A stretch of DNA of 22,549 nucleotides from CAYSPU01 sp964432995 (GCA_964432995.1 CAYSPU010000076.1:1-22549), one strand, 5' to 3'. Shown: positions 8,165 to 17,949, numbered from the stretch's first letter. Notes: generated from the sequence alone by a model not told the origin. Numbers and translations: made by a program.

Positions 8165-11100
8165 ATGGGGAGGCGGCACCGGGCGTCAGCCGCGAGCAGG
8201 TGGGCCCTGATGCTCTTGTTGCTCTCGGGAGTCTGCCTCCAGGGCCAATCGATCTTGCGCGAGGTCTGGGAGGGGATTCCCGGCACGGCCGTGGCCGATC
8301 TCACCGGCTCGGCGGATTACCCGGACAATCCAACCTCGACGAACCTGGTCACCGACTACTTCGAGGCGCCCGTGGATGTGCTGGAGGATTACGGCCAGCG
8401 CATGCACGGCTACGTGGTCCCGCCCGTCACCGGTAACTACACCTTCTGGATTTCCAGCGACGACGGCAGTGAGCTCTGGTTGAGCACGGACTCGTCCCCG
8501 GCCAACAAACGGTTGATTGCCAGCGTCACCGGATGGACCCCCTCCCGCGAATGGGGGTGGGAAGCCAACCAACAATCCGCGGCGATCCGCCTCGAAGCCG
8601 GCCAGGCCTACTACGTCGCCGCCCTCCAAAAAGAGGGCGGCGGCGGCGACAACCTGGCCGTCCGCTGGCTGCGTCCGGACGGCGTCGACGAAGGACCCAT
8701 ACCCGCCACGCACCTTCTGCCCTACGGCATCGCTTTCACCCCACCGATCATCATTGCGCAACCGACCAACACCGCGGTGATCGAAGGCCAATACGCGACC
8801 TTCCGTGTCCAGGTCAGCAACGTGGATCTTGTCTCCTGCCGCTGGCAACGCAACGAGACCTTTCTCCCCGGGGCCACCGCCCTCACCCTCAACTTCGGCC
8901 CCGTCCGCATGACCGACCAGAACGCCCGTTTCCGCGCCATCCTCACCAACAACCTCGGAGGCGTCACCAGCGACACCGCCACACTCAGCGTCGTGCCGGA
9001 TACGGTGGCGCCGGTTCTGGAAAGCGCCCGCAACGAAGGCCAGACGCGCGTCGTCGTCCGTTTCAGCGAGGCCATGGCCGGCACGACGGCGCTCGATCCC
9101 GCCAACTACACCCTCGACCAGGGGCACGCGATCACCGCCGCCACCTATGGCGCTGACCAGGCCACGGTTCTGCTCACCACGTCGCCTCTGACCTACGGCG
9201 GAACCTACACCCTCACCGCAAACAACATCACCGACCAGGCCGCGGCCGCCAACCCGATCGCCCCGGATTCCCAGATCACCTTCACCGCTCACGAATACGC
9301 CCCGTCGGATATCGGCTCCCCCACGTTGCCAGGCAACACCGTCTCGGTACCCGGCGGCGTCGATGTCACCGGCGGCGGCAAAACCATCGGCGGCACCTCC
9401 GACCAGTTCCAATTCGGCTGGCAGGAACGGGAGGGCGATTTCGACCTCGAAGTGCGCGTCGCCGGGGTAACGGTGCCCGATCCGTTTGTGCATGCCGGTC
9501 TCATGGCCCGCGAGAGCCTCGAGGCCAACTCCCGTTTCGGCGCGGTGTTCGCCTCCTCCGCCCAACTCGGCTGCTTCTTCGAATCGCGACTGACAACCGG
9601 CGCCTCGTCGGCCACCGCGGCACCCCGCGGCGGGTTCCCCGCCAATTACCCGCACACCTGGCTCCGGCTCCAACGCGCCGGCGCCACGCTCCACGGCTAC
9701 ACCAGCCTGAATGGCCAAACCTGGACCGCTCTCGGCTCGGCCAGCCTCGCCGGATTGCCCACCCGCATCTACGTCGGCCTGGCCGTCAGCAGTGACGGCG
9801 CCTCAACGACCGCCACCGCCCGGTTCCGCGACCTCGGCCCAACCCGCAACCCGACCGTCGGCACCGTCCGCTTCTCCAAGGAGCCCGTCGGCCCCTCGAG
9901 TCGCGCCACGGGCATGATCATCAGCGAGATCATGTATCATCCCGCACCCTCGCCGGACGGACGGAACCTCGAATTCGTCGAAGTCCACAACGCCCGATCC
10001 ATTTTCGAAGACCTGACCGGCTGGCGGATCAGCGGCGACATCGACTACACATTCCCGGACGGCTTCCGCCTGAACGCCGGCGAAACCGTGGTGATCGCCG
10101 CGGCCCCGGAAGATGTCATCGCCGCCTACGGCATCGCCAACGTCCTCGGTCCCTACACGGGGGCTTTGCCAAACGACAGCGGCCAGGTCCGACTCCGCAA
10201 CAACGCCGATGCCATCCGCCTGGAGGTGGAGTATTCCGACGATCCTCCGTGGCCCGCCGCGGCCGACGGCGCCGGCCATTCGCTCGTGCTGGCCCGACCC
10301 AGCTATGGAGAAAACAGTGTGCATGCCTGGGCCGCCAGCGAGTTCCGCGGCGGGTCCCCCGGCGAACTGGATCCCACCGTGCCCACGCCCGAAGCCAACG
10401 TCCTCATCAACGAGTTCCTCGCCCACACCGACGACCCGGTTTTCGACTTCATCGAGCTCTACAACCGCTCGAACCAGGCGGTGGACCTTTCGGGATGTGT
10501 CCTGACTGACGATGCGCAGACGAATCGCTTCCGCATCCCGGATGGCACCGTCCTCGAGCCGCGCGGCTTCCTCTCCTGGGATCAAAACCAGCTCGGCTTC
10601 GCCCTGAGCGCCTCGGGCGAGACCATCTTCCTCGTCAGCTCGAATGGCGACCGCGTGCTGGATGCCATCCGGTTTGGCGGTCAGGAGAACGGCGTCGCCA
10701 GCGGCCGCTCGCCGGACGGCGCCAACGCCATCCGCCGGCTCTTGGCGCCCACGCCAGGCGCCGCCAACGCGCCTTGGCGAAGCGAGCCCGTCGTCATCAA
10801 CGAAGTCATGTACCACCCGATTTCCAAGTCGGACGACGACGAGTACCTCGAGCTGCACAACCAGGGCGGCGCTGCGGTGGACGTTGGCGGTTGGCGGTTT
10901 GTGGAGGGCATTGACTTCACCCTCCCGGCGAACACCAGCATCCCCGCCGGCGGCTACCTCGTCGTCGCCCGCAACGCCGCCCGCCTCCTCACCAACTACT
11001 CCCACCTCACCGCCGCCAATACCGTCGGCGACTACAACGGTTCCCTGGCCAACAACGGCGAACGCATTGCCCTCGCCAAACCGGACTTCGTCGTCAGCAC

Positions 11101-14100
11101 CAACGCCCTCGGCGTCACCGAAACCAACGTGATTCACATCGTCGTCAGCGAAGTGACCTACGCCGACGGCGGCCGTTGGGGTCGCTATGCCGACGGCGGC
11201 GGTTCGAGCCTTGAGTTGGTCGATCCCCGTGCCGATCTCCTGCGCCCGTCCAACTGGGCCGACAGCGATGAAACCGCCAAGGCCGTCTGGACCGGTGTCG
11301 AGTTCACCGGCCGGATCGACAACGCCAGCGGCACCGCCAACCGCCTCCACATCGGCCTGCTGGGCGCCGGCGAGTGCCTCGTCGACGATGTCGAGGCCTT
11401 TCGGACCGGCAGCACCAACGTCGTCACCCGCGGCACCTTCGAGGACGGCACCACCGGCTGGGTCTTCAGCGGGAATCACAGCACCTCCACCGTGGACACC
11501 AGCGGCGCCGCCACCGGCACCCGCTGTCTGCACGTCCGCGCCGGCGGCGACGGCGATACCGGCCCCAACTCCCTCCGCACCACCCTCAGCCCCTCCCTCC
11601 CCGGCAACGCCACCGTCACCATCCGCGCCAACGTCCGCTGGCTCGCCGGTTGGCCCCAAATCCTCTTCCGCCTCCACGGCAATGGCGCCGAACTGGCCGC
11701 CAACATGACCGTCCCCACCAACCTCGGCACCCCCGGCCTCCCCAATAGCCGCCGCGTCGCCAACGCCGGCCCCGCCATCGACAACGTCGCCCATTTCCCA
11801 CCCCTCCCCAACGCGTCCGAGCAGGTCCGCGTCACCTGCAATCTCTCCGATCCCGACGGCGTCGCGCTCGCCCGCCTCCAGTACCGCGTCGACCCCGCCA
11901 CGACCCTCACCACCGTGAACCTGCGCGACGACGGCCTGCAAGGCGACGAAATCGCCGGGGACGGCCTCTACTCCGCTCTCATCCCCGGCCAGACCACGGG
12001 CCGGTTGGTCGCTTTTCGAATCACGGCCACCGATGGCGCCGGCGCCTCCGTTTCGTCGGTGTTTCCCGCGCTCGCCCCCGCCGAGGAATGCCTGGTGCGC
12101 TGGGGCGAGGCCATTCCGTTCGGAACCCTTGCGCACTATCACCTCTGGTTCACGCAGGCCACCGCCTCGGCCCGGCGCAACGCGCTCGACAACACCTACC
12201 GCGACAGCACGCTCGTCTACCGCCATCACCGCGTGATCTACAACACCGGCTTCCGCGACAAAGGCAGCCCCTACCACGGCGGGTCCGGCGACATCGCCGC
12301 CACCACGCCCCCGGACGATCCGCTGCTCGGCACAAGCGACCGCGTCTTCGCTTCCACCGGCAACGGCGGCTCCGAAGCCACCGGCATCCGCAGCCAACTC
12401 GCCGCCTGGTACGCCCAGCAACTCGGGATCCCCTACCTCCACGCCCACTACATGCGCCTCTACTTCAACGGCAGCCTCTTCCGCCCCGATATCATGGAGG
12501 ACCTCGAACAGCCCAACCACGACTCCGCCCGACGCTGGTTCCCCACCGCCGACGAAGGCGATCTCTACAAGATCTCCGTCTGGTTCGAGTTCAGCGATGA
12601 CAACCAGAACTTCCAGGCCACCAGCGCCACCATCCAGCGCTTCACCACTCTCGGCGGCGACTACAAGCTCGCCCGCTACCGCTGGAACTGGCAGCGCCGC
12701 TCCAACGACGGCGACGCCAACAACTACGGCCAGTTCCTCGACCTCGTCACCGCCGTCAACGATACCTCAACGGCGTACGTCCCCAATGTCCTCAACCTCG
12801 CCGACATGGAACAGTGGATGCGCGTCTTCGGCCACGACTTCGCCATGGGCAACTGGGATGCCTGGACCTACAACGTCGGCCAGAACATGTTCCTCTATCG
12901 CCCCGAAGGAGAGCGCTGGGTGCTGATGCCCTGGGACATCGACTTCGTCTTCGGCCTCGGCGACGGCACCAGCGGCACCCTCCGCAGCGGCCAGGACTCC
13001 GTCATGAACCGCGCCTACTCGAATCCCACCTTCCTCCGGATGAACTGGCGCGCCTATCTCGACACCGTCAACGGCCCCTTCCTGGCCCAGAACTTCCAGC
13101 CCCAAATCGACGCCCGCCGCTCGATCCTCGTCAAAAACGCGGTCAGCGGCATCACCGATCCCCGCAGCATCGTTTCCTGGATCAACAGCCGCCGCACCTA
13201 CATCCTCAACCAACTCAACGCCGCCGACGCCAAAACCTTCGAGATCACCACCAACTCCGGCAACGACTACGACGCCACCACCCCCACCGTCGCCCTCGAC
13301 GGCACCGCCCCCTTCGCCGTCGCCACCATCGAAATCAACGGCGTCCCCTATCCCGTCACCTGGACCACCGCCCGCAACTTCCGTCTCAGTGTACCCCTCA
13401 CGCAGGTCACCAACACCATCGCCCTCGTCGGCAAAGACCTCCGCGGTAACCCCGTCCCCGGCGCCTCCGATTCCATCGTCGTCCGCTACACCGGCGCCAT
13501 CGAACACGTCCAGGACTTCGTCGTCATCAACGAGGTCCACTACGATCCCGCCCCCAGCGAGGCCGGCTCGAGCTTCATCGAGCTCCACAACCGCTCCACC
13601 GTCACCGCCTTCGACCTGAGCGGCTTCCGGCTCGAAGGCGTCGATTACACCTTCCCCCCCGGCTCCATTCTCCCGCCACTCGCCTACGCCATCCTCGTTT
13701 CCGACCGCGCGCGCTTCGAGGCCACCTACGGCGGCGCCATTCCCGTTCTCGACGTGTTCCCCGGCGGCCTGGACAACGACGGCGAACGACTTGCCCTCGT
13801 CCGACCAGCCACGCCTCCGGAGCCCGACCTGGTCGTCAGCGACCTCCGCTACTGGAACCGTCCGCCGTGGCCCACCAACGCCGCCGACCTCGGCCCCTCG
13901 CTGCAACTCGTTGACGCCGCCCAGGGATCCTGGCGCGTCGGGAACTGGACCGCCACCGCCACCAACGACCTCAACCGCACCACCCCGGCACGCGCCAACG
14001 CCACCGTCCAATCCCTCACCCCATTCCCCGCCCTCTGGATCAACGAAGTCCAACCCAACAACATCAGCAGCGTCACCGACCGCGCCGGCGATCGCGATCC

Positions 14101-17100
14101 TTGGATCGAACTCTACAACGCCGGCACCTCCACCCTCGATCTCTCCACCTTCTACCTCACCCCCAATTACTCGAACCTCAACCAGTGGGCGTTTCCCGCC
14201 GGCACTACCCTCGGCCCCGGCCAGTTCCTGGTCATCTGGGTCGACGGCGAACCGGCTGAGTCCGCCCCCGGGGAACCTCATGCAAGCTTCCGTCTGGACC
14301 CCACCACAGGCGCGGTCGCCCTCTGCCGTCTGCAGGGAACCCCGCAAGCCGCCGCCGTCATCGACTTCGCCGAATACACCCAACTCTCCGCCGGACGCAG
14401 CGTCGGATCCTTTCCGGATGGCGAACCGCGTCGACGCCGCCAGTTCGTGTATGTCACGCCCGGCGCGGCCAACGATCCGGCATGGCCGCCCGTTGCCGTC
14501 TTCATCAATGAACTCCAGGCGGGCAACACCCGGACCCTGGCCGATCCCGCCGACAACGATTTCGACGACTGGTTTGAGCTGTACAACGCCGGCACCAATG
14601 CCGTCGATCTCTCCGGCTTCACCCTCACCGACGACCTCGATGACCCCACCAAGTACGGCATCCCACCCGGCACCACCCTCCCCGCCGGCGGCTTCCTGCT
14701 CGTGTGGGCCGACGAGGAAACCGGGCAGAACGCCGGCCAAGACCTCCACGTCAACTTCAAGCTCGCTCTCGCCGGCGAAGAACTCGCCCTCTTCGCCCCC
14801 GACAACACCCTGATCGATGGACTGCAGTTCGGCCCGCAAACCAATGACGTCAGCCTGGGACGCTATCCCGACGGCGCGGATCTGCCGCTCTACGAGATGA
14901 CCGCCGCCACGCCGCGAGCCCCGAACTACATGGCCGGCGGCAACCGCCCGCCGCTGTTTGGCGCGATAGCCAACCAGGCCGTCGACGAAGGAACCCTCCT
15001 CGCCTTCACCGTCCAAGCAACCGACCCCGATGACGGACAGACCGTGTCCTACAGCCTCGGCGCCGATGCACCCTCCGCCGCCTTCCTCGATCCGCAGACC
15101 GGCGAGTTCCGTTGGACCCCCACCGAAGCCGATGGCCCCGGCCAGCACACGTTCTCCGTCCGCGCCACCGACAACGGCACCCCCGTCCGCACCTCGAGTG
15201 CCCAGGTCCAAGTCGACGTCGCCGAACTCAATCTCCCCCCATCGCTGGAACCTGTCCCTGACCAACTCGCCGAAGAAGGAACGCAACTCGCCGTCCAACT
15301 CGTCGCCACCGACCCCGACCTGCCGCCCAATACCCTCACCTTCAAACTCGCACCCGGCGCGCCCCCTGACGCCACCTTGACCGAAGACGGCCAACTCACC
15401 TGGACCCCCGACGAGTCGATGGGCGACAACATCATCCCCATCAGCATCTGGGTTTCCGACGACGGCACGCCGCCGATGAGCGCCCTGCGCACCTTCTCCG
15501 TCCTGGTCTTCGAGGTGCCCAACCCGCCCCTGATGCCGTTCATCCCGCCGCAGTCCGTCGACGAAGGCACCCTCTTCCAATGGCCGGTCGCCGCCACCGA
15601 TCCCGACACCCCCCCCAGCCCGCTGCGCTTCACCCTCGAGACCGCACCCCCGGGCGCCCATATCGACCCCGCCACCGGCCTCATCTCCTGGCTCCCCAAC
15701 GAAGACGATGGACCCGGCATCGCCATCTTCGTCGTCCGTGCCACCGAACTCCAACCGCCTTACGACAGCACCACCCGAACCTTCAGCGTCGGCGTCTCCG
15801 AGGTGAACCAGCCACCCGCACTCGCCCCCTTCCCACCACAAACCGTTCCTGCCGGCCAAGTCCTCGCCGCCCGCGCTCAGGCCACTGACCCCGACCGACC
15901 GGCACAAGCGCTGTCCTTCAGCCTCGTCGCCGGCGCGCCACCCGGCGCGACGATCGATCCCGATACCGGTTGGGTCTTCTGGCCCGTCGACCCCGATCAC
16001 GACCCCAGCACCAACCACATCCTCGTGCGCGTCACCGACGACGGACCCGGCACCCTCAGCGCCACCCAAACCCTCGAGGTCGTCGTCGTGCCCCAACCCC
16101 AGTTGGTTCTCAACGAAATCATGTACCGCCCGACCACCCCCGGCACCGAGTTCATCGAGATCCTCAATCGTTCCAGCCACACCACCGAATCGCTGGACAA
16201 CGTCGCCCTCACCGGCAACAACCTCTCGTTCGCTTTCCCCGCCGGCATCCGCCTCGACCCCGGCCAATTCCTCCTCGTGGTCGCCAACCCAACCGCCTTC
16301 GAAGCCGCCTACGGCACGGACGCCCCCGTCGCCGGTGCCTGGACCGGCACCCTCGGCGCCACCGGCGATACCCTCCGCCTCGTCCGCCAAACACCCGGCA
16401 GTAACCTCGAGGTGCTGGACGAAGTCAGCTACTCCTCCTCCGCCCCGTGGCCCGCGGCGGCCAACGGCGGCGGCGGCTCCCTGCAACTGATCGATCCCAT
16501 GCAGGATAACACGCGCGTCGGCAACTGGAGCGCCGTGACCACCCTCACCGCAACCGAACCTGCCACCGTCCTGCCGATGACCAACCTCTGGCGCTACCAC
16601 CAGGCCGGACAAGACCTCGGCACCGCCTGGCGCGACCCGTCCTACAATGACGCCTCCTGGCCCGCCGGCGACGCCCTCCTTTACGTCGAAAACGCCGACC
16701 TCGCCGCCCCCAAGAACACCCCCCTCGACCTCGGCCCGATGACCTTCTACTTCCGCGCCCGGTTCCAATACTCCGGCCCAACCCTCGGCACCCGCCTGAC
16801 CGCGTACACCATCCTCGACGACGCGGCGGTCGTTTACCTCAATGGCCAGGAACTCATGCGACCCGGATTCAACCAGGGAACCGAGGTCACCTTCGACACC
16901 CCCGCCGACCGCACCGTCGGCGACGCCGTCCTCGAAGGCCCCTCCGTCATCGAAAGCGATCTCCTGCGCGTCGGCGAAAACGTCGTCGCCGCCGAAGTCC
17001 ACCAGAACAGCACCGGCAGCAGCGACATCGTCTGGGGCATGGACCTCCAAGTGGAAGCCACCGCCGAACCGGCCACACCAGGTCGACCCAACTCCCTGGC

Positions 17101-17785
17101 CACATCGCTGCCCCCGTTCCCGCCACTCTGGCTCAATGAGCTCCTTACCCTCAACGCGACCGGGATCCTCGACAACGCCGGCGAGCGCGAACCGTGGATT
17201 GAACTCGTCAACGCCGGGCCCCTGCCCGTCACCCTCGATGGCTGTTACCTCACCGATTCCCCCACCGACCTCACCCGCTGGGCCTTCCCACCCGGCTCCA
17301 CCCTCGAGGGCGGTGAGTTCCGAATCCTCTGGGCCGACGGCGAACCTGGCGAAACCGCCGGCGGCAGCATGCACACCGGCTTCCGCCTGTCCAACAACCG
17401 CCCGCTCTGGCTCGTCCGCACCCAGCCCACCGGTCTCGCCGTCGTCGATCACCTCGACGTCCCCACCCTCGTCGCCGACACCTCGGTTGGCTCGTTGCCC
17501 GACGCCCAGGCCTTCACCAGAACCACCTTCACCCTCCCGACGCCCGGCGCACCGAACGCGGCCGTTCCCATCCCCGAAATCGAAGATGTCCACGTCGCGA
17601 CCGGCGGCGGCATCGAATTCTCCTGGGCCGCCGTGCCCGGCGTCCGCTACTGCATCGAAGCCTCGACCACTCTCTCCGCTCCCGACTGGCAGCCGGTGAC
17701 CGAAGCCGTCGCCCAAACCGGACGCCTGACCTTCACCGACAATCCCGCCGAAGTCACGCGCTTCTACCGCGTCGTCGTCCCGTAG
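8165..17785 (+). CDS. Giant secreted CotH-kinase / lamin-tail-domain protein
   Basis: I start at ATG 8165 (3,206 residues) because it gives a good signal peptide: basic 'MGRRHRASAASR', then the core 'WALMLLLLSGVCL', then 'QGQS'. The frame is open upstream to GTG 7934, but that 77-residue extension looks like translated intergenic DNA. There is no clear Shine-Dalgarno. Domains: PA14 (about 30-200); Ig-like (192-277); SbsA/Big_5-like (279-378); concanavalin-like (412-558); lamin-tail-like 1-3 from 583, 745 and 874; carbohydrate-binding-like (1039-1180); CotH-type kinase (about 1312-1690); lamin-tail-like 4-6 from 1784, 1957 and 2111; four cadherin/He_PIG-like repeats (2259-2641); lamin-tail-like 7 from 2647; galactose-binding-like (2806-2966); lamin-tail-like 8 from 2989; C-terminal module (3136-3206). 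Likely an exported, surface-attached protein that may phosphorylate an extracytoplasmic substrate. Domain edges are approximate. Confidence 0.92.
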   Translation: MGRRHRASAASRWALMLLLLSGVCLQGQSILREVWEGIPGTAVADLTGSADYPDNPTSTNLVTDYFEAPVDVLEDYGQRMHGYVVPPVTGNYTFWISSDDGSELWLSTDSSPANKRLIASVTGWTPSREWGWEANQQSAAIRLEAGQAYYVAALQKEGGGGDNLAVRWLRPDGVDEGPIPATHLLPYGIAFTPPIIIAQPTNTAVIEGQYATFRVQVSNVDLVSCRWQRNETFLPGATALTLNFGPVRMTDQNARFRAILTNNLGGVTSDTATLSVVPDTVAPVLESARNEGQTRVVVRFSEAMAGTTALDPANYTLDQGHAITAATYGADQATVLLTTSPLTYGGTYTLTANNITDQAAAANPIAPDSQITFTAHEYAPSDIGSPTLPGNTVSVPGGVDVTGGGKTIGGTSDQFQFGWQEREGDFDLEVRVAGVTVPDPFVHAGLMARESLEANSRFGAVFASSAQLGCFFESRLTTGASSATAAPRGGFPANYPHTWLRLQRAGATLHGYTSLNGQTWTALGSASLAGLPTRIYVGLAVSSDGASTTATARFRDLGPTRNPTVGTVRFSKEPVGPSSRATGMIISEIMYHPAPSPDGRNLEFVEVHNARSIFEDLTGWRISGDIDYTFPDGFRLNAGETVVIAAAPEDVIAAYGIANVLGPYTGALPNDSGQVRLRNNADAIRLEVEYSDDPPWPAAADGAGHSLVLARPSYGENSVHAWAASEFRGGSPGELDPTVPTPEANVLINEFLAHTDDPVFDFIELYNRSNQAVDLSGCVLTDDAQTNRFRIPDGTVLEPRGFLSWDQNQLGFALSASGETIFLVSSNGDRVLDAIRFGGQENGVASGRSPDGANAIRRLLAPTPGAANAPWRSEPVVINEVMYHPISKSDDDEYLELHNQGGAAVDVGGWRFVEGIDFTLPANTSIPAGGYLVVARNAARLLTNYSHLTAANTVGDYNGSLANNGERIALAKPDFVVSTNALGVTETNVIHIVVSEVTYADGGRWGRYADGGGSSLELVDPRADLLRPSNWADSDETAKAVWTGVEFTGRIDNASGTANRLHIGLLGAGECLVDDVEAFRTGSTNVVTRGTFEDGTTGWVFSGNHSTSTVDTSGAATGTRCLHVRAGGDGDTGPNSLRTTLSPSLPGNATVTIRANVRWLAGWPQILFRLHGNGAELAANMTVPTNLGTPGLPNSRRVANAGPAIDNVAHFPPLPNASEQVRVTCNLSDPDGVALARLQYRVDPATTLTTVNLRDDGLQGDEIAGDGLYSALIPGQTTGRLVAFRITATDGAGASVSSVFPALAPAEECLVRWGEAIPFGTLAHYHLWFTQATASARRNALDNTYRDSTLVYRHHRVIYNTGFRDKGSPYHGGSGDIAATTPPDDPLLGTSDRVFASTGNGGSEATGIRSQLAAWYAQQLGIPYLHAHYMRLYFNGSLFRPDIMEDLEQPNHDSARRWFPTADEGDLYKISVWFEFSDDNQNFQATSATIQRFTTLGGDYKLARYRWNWQRRSNDGDANNYGQFLDLVTAVNDTSTAYVPNVLNLADMEQWMRVFGHDFAMGNWDAWTYNVGQNMFLYRPEGERWVLMPWDIDFVFGLGDGTSGTLRSGQDSVMNRAYSNPTFLRMNWRAYLDTVNGPFLAQNFQPQIDARRSILVKNAVSGITDPRSIVSWINSRRTYILNQLNAADAKTFEITTNSGNDYDATTPTVALDGTAPFAVATIEINGVPYPVTWTTARNFRLSVPLTQVTNTIALVGKDLRGNPVPGASDSIVVRYTGAIEHVQDFVVINEVHYDPAPSEAGSSFIELHNRSTVTAFDLSGFRLEGVDYTFPPGSILPPLAYAILVSDRARFEATYGGAIPVLDVFPGGLDNDGERLALVRPATPPEPDLVVSDLRYWNRPPWPTNAADLGPSLQLVDAAQGSWRVGNWTATATNDLNRTTPARANATVQSLTPFPALWINEVQPNNISSVTDRAGDRDPWIELYNAGTSTLDLSTFYLTPNYSNLNQWAFPAGTTLGPGQFLVIWVDGEPAESAPGEPHASFRLDPTTGAVALCRLQGTPQAAAVIDFAEYTQLSAGRSVGSFPDGEPRRRRQFVYVTPGAANDPAWPPVAVFINELQAGNTRTLADPADNDFDDWFELYNAGTNAVDLSGFTLTDDLDDPTKYGIPPGTTLPAGGFLLVWADEETGQNAGQDLHVNFKLALAGEELALFAPDNTLIDGLQFGPQTNDVSLGRYPDGADLPLYEMTAATPRAPNYMAGGNRPPLFGAIANQAVDEGTLLAFTVQATDPDDGQTVSYSLGADAPSAAFLDPQTGEFRWTPTEADGPGQHTFSVRATDNGTPVRTSSAQVQVDVAELNLPPSLEPVPDQLAEEGTQLAVQLVATDPDLPPNTLTFKLAPGAPPDATLTEDGQLTWTPDESMGDNIIPISIWVSDDGTPPMSALRTFSVLVFEVPNPPLMPFIPPQSVDEGTLFQWPVAATDPDTPPSPLRFTLETAPPGAHIDPATGLISWLPNEDDGPGIAIFVVRATELQPPYDSTTRTFSVGVSEVNQPPALAPFPPQTVPAGQVLAARAQATDPDRPAQALSFSLVAGAPPGATIDPDTGWVFWPVDPDHDPSTNHILVRVTDDGPGTLSATQTLEVVVVPQPQLVLNEIMYRPTTPGTEFIEILNRSSHTTESLDNVALTGNNLSFAFPAGIRLDPGQFLLVVANPTAFEAAYGTDAPVAGAWTGTLGATGDTLRLVRQTPGSNLEVLDEVSYSSSAPWPAAANGGGGSLQLIDPMQDNTRVGNWSAVTTLTATEPATVLPMTNLWRYHQAGQDLGTAWRDPSYNDASWPAGDALLYVENADLAAPKNTPLDLGPMTFYFRARFQYSGPTLGTRLTAYTILDDAAVVYLNGQELMRPGFNQGTEVTFDTPADRTVGDAVLEGPSVIESDLLRVGENVVAAEVHQNSTGSSDIVWGMDLQVEATAEPATPGRPNSLATSLPPFPPLWLNELLTLNATGILDNAGEREPWIELVNAGPLPVTLDGCYLTDSPTDLTRWAFPPGSTLEGGEFRILWADGEPGETAGGSMHTGFRLSNNRPLWLVRTQPTGLAVVDHLDVPTLVADTSVGSLPDAQAFTRTTFTLPTPGAPNAAVPIPEIEDVHVATGGGIEFSWAAVPGVRYCIEASTTLSAPDWQPVTEAVAQTGRLTFTDNPAEVTRFYRVVVP
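9911..11250 (+). repeat. Lamin-tail-like domains 1-3 (before the kinase)
   Basis: Three consecutive lamin-tail-like units of roughly 120-155 residues start at 9911, 10397 and 10784. Each opens with an 'I.E(I/F/V)' strand: 'MIISEIMYHPAP', 'VLINEFLAHTDD' and 'VVINEVMYHPIS'. This is followed by 'E(F/L/Y).E(L/V).N' and a beta-hairpin 'GW/GC'. Units 1 and 3 carry the longer 'PPWPAAADGAGHSL'-type or 'RYADGGGSSLELVDP' tail. Lamin-tail domains are Ig-fold modules often found with CotH kinases in secreted proteins. Confidence 0.85.
12100..13230 (+). other. CotH-type kinase domain within the giant protein
   Basis: The C-lobe carries the two CotH hallmarks. The first is 'MGNWDAWTYNVGQNMFLY' (residues 1561-1578), a catalytic-loop-like motif with Asp1565 and Asn1570. 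The second is 'WVLMPWDIDFVFG', with Asp1591 and Asp1593 in the metal-binding position. Upstream, 'MRLYFNGSLFRPDIMEDLEQ' matches the conserved 'lyiNG...E' strand. The N-lobe is divergent: the usual 'RGNSS...KK' is replaced by something like 'FRDKGSPYHGGSG', so the ATP-contacting Lys is uncertain. The family includes Bacillus CotH spore-coat kinase and related secreted kinases. Activity here is inferred. Confidence 0.85.
14939..16085 (+). repeat. Four cadherin/He_PIG-like repeats, period ~96 residues
   Basis: Four units start near 14947, 15235, 15524 and 15809, about 288 nt apart. Each has the pattern 'PP.L.P...Q.V.EGT', then 'A.DPD', then 'P.GA.(I/L)D..TG...W.P...D.PG', then 'V.V.D.G'. Examples are 'NQAVDEGTLLAFTVQATDPD' and 'PPQSVDEGTLFQWPVAATDP'. 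The 'DPD' and 'D.G' positions suit inter-domain calcium binding, as in cadherin-like repeats. The array sits between lamin-tail-like domains 6 and 7 and looks like a spacer stalk. Confidence 0.85.
17570..17782 (+). other. C-terminal module, copy B (ends FYRVVVP)
   Basis: This is the last ~71 residues of the giant CotH protein. 'FSWAAVPGVRYCIEAST', 'DWQPVTEAV' and the terminal 'RFYRVVVP' align with copy A at 7537-7746. The two host proteins are otherwise unrelated in domain order, so the shared ending suggests a common function such as outer-membrane translocation or attachment (inference). Confidence 0.65.
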
Positions 17786-17792
17786 GCCGAGT

Positions 17793-17927
17793 ATCTCGCA
17801 ACCACATGACCGAGAGTTCTTTGGTCAATTGCGTGAGGGCGATCGATTTGCCGGTGATGGTGATGTCGCCCGACGGAACAAGGACGGAGAGCTGGTGCCT
17901 CGCGAAGGCACGAAGCTCGAATAGCAT
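17793..17927 (-). pseudogene. Possible ExbD/TolR-like C-terminal fragment
   Basis: On the minus strand, from ATG 17927, a short frame contains 'LSVLVPSGDITITGKSIALT' and continues 'QLTKELSVM'. The alternating pattern (L.V.V...G.I.I.GK.I.L..L...L) resembles the periplasmic end of ExbD/TolR proteins. There is no N-terminal membrane helix, the frame has a stop just upstream (TGA, minus, near 17945), and the 3' end runs into the tail of the convergent giant CDS. The match is short and could be chance. Confidence 0.22.
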
Positions 17928-17949
17928 GAGGACATGAGTGGATCACCTG

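Noticed and set aside
9803..12520. 905-codon open frame on the minus strand
   Set aside because: It is antisense to clear lamin-tail-like and carbohydrate-binding-like coding sequence, with the same Gly/Val/Glu bias and no recognisable domain.
12767..17716. 1,649-codon open frame on the minus strand
   Set aside because: It is fully antisense to the CotH/lamin-tail gene. Its translation is low-complexity Gly/Val/Asp/Glu with no domain, as expected from a C-rich third codon position on the coding strand.
17895..17911. 6-bp hairpin (GTGCCT/AGGCAC) as terminator of the giant CotH gene
   Set aside because: The stem is short, there is no T-run, and it is more than 100 nt past the stop codon.
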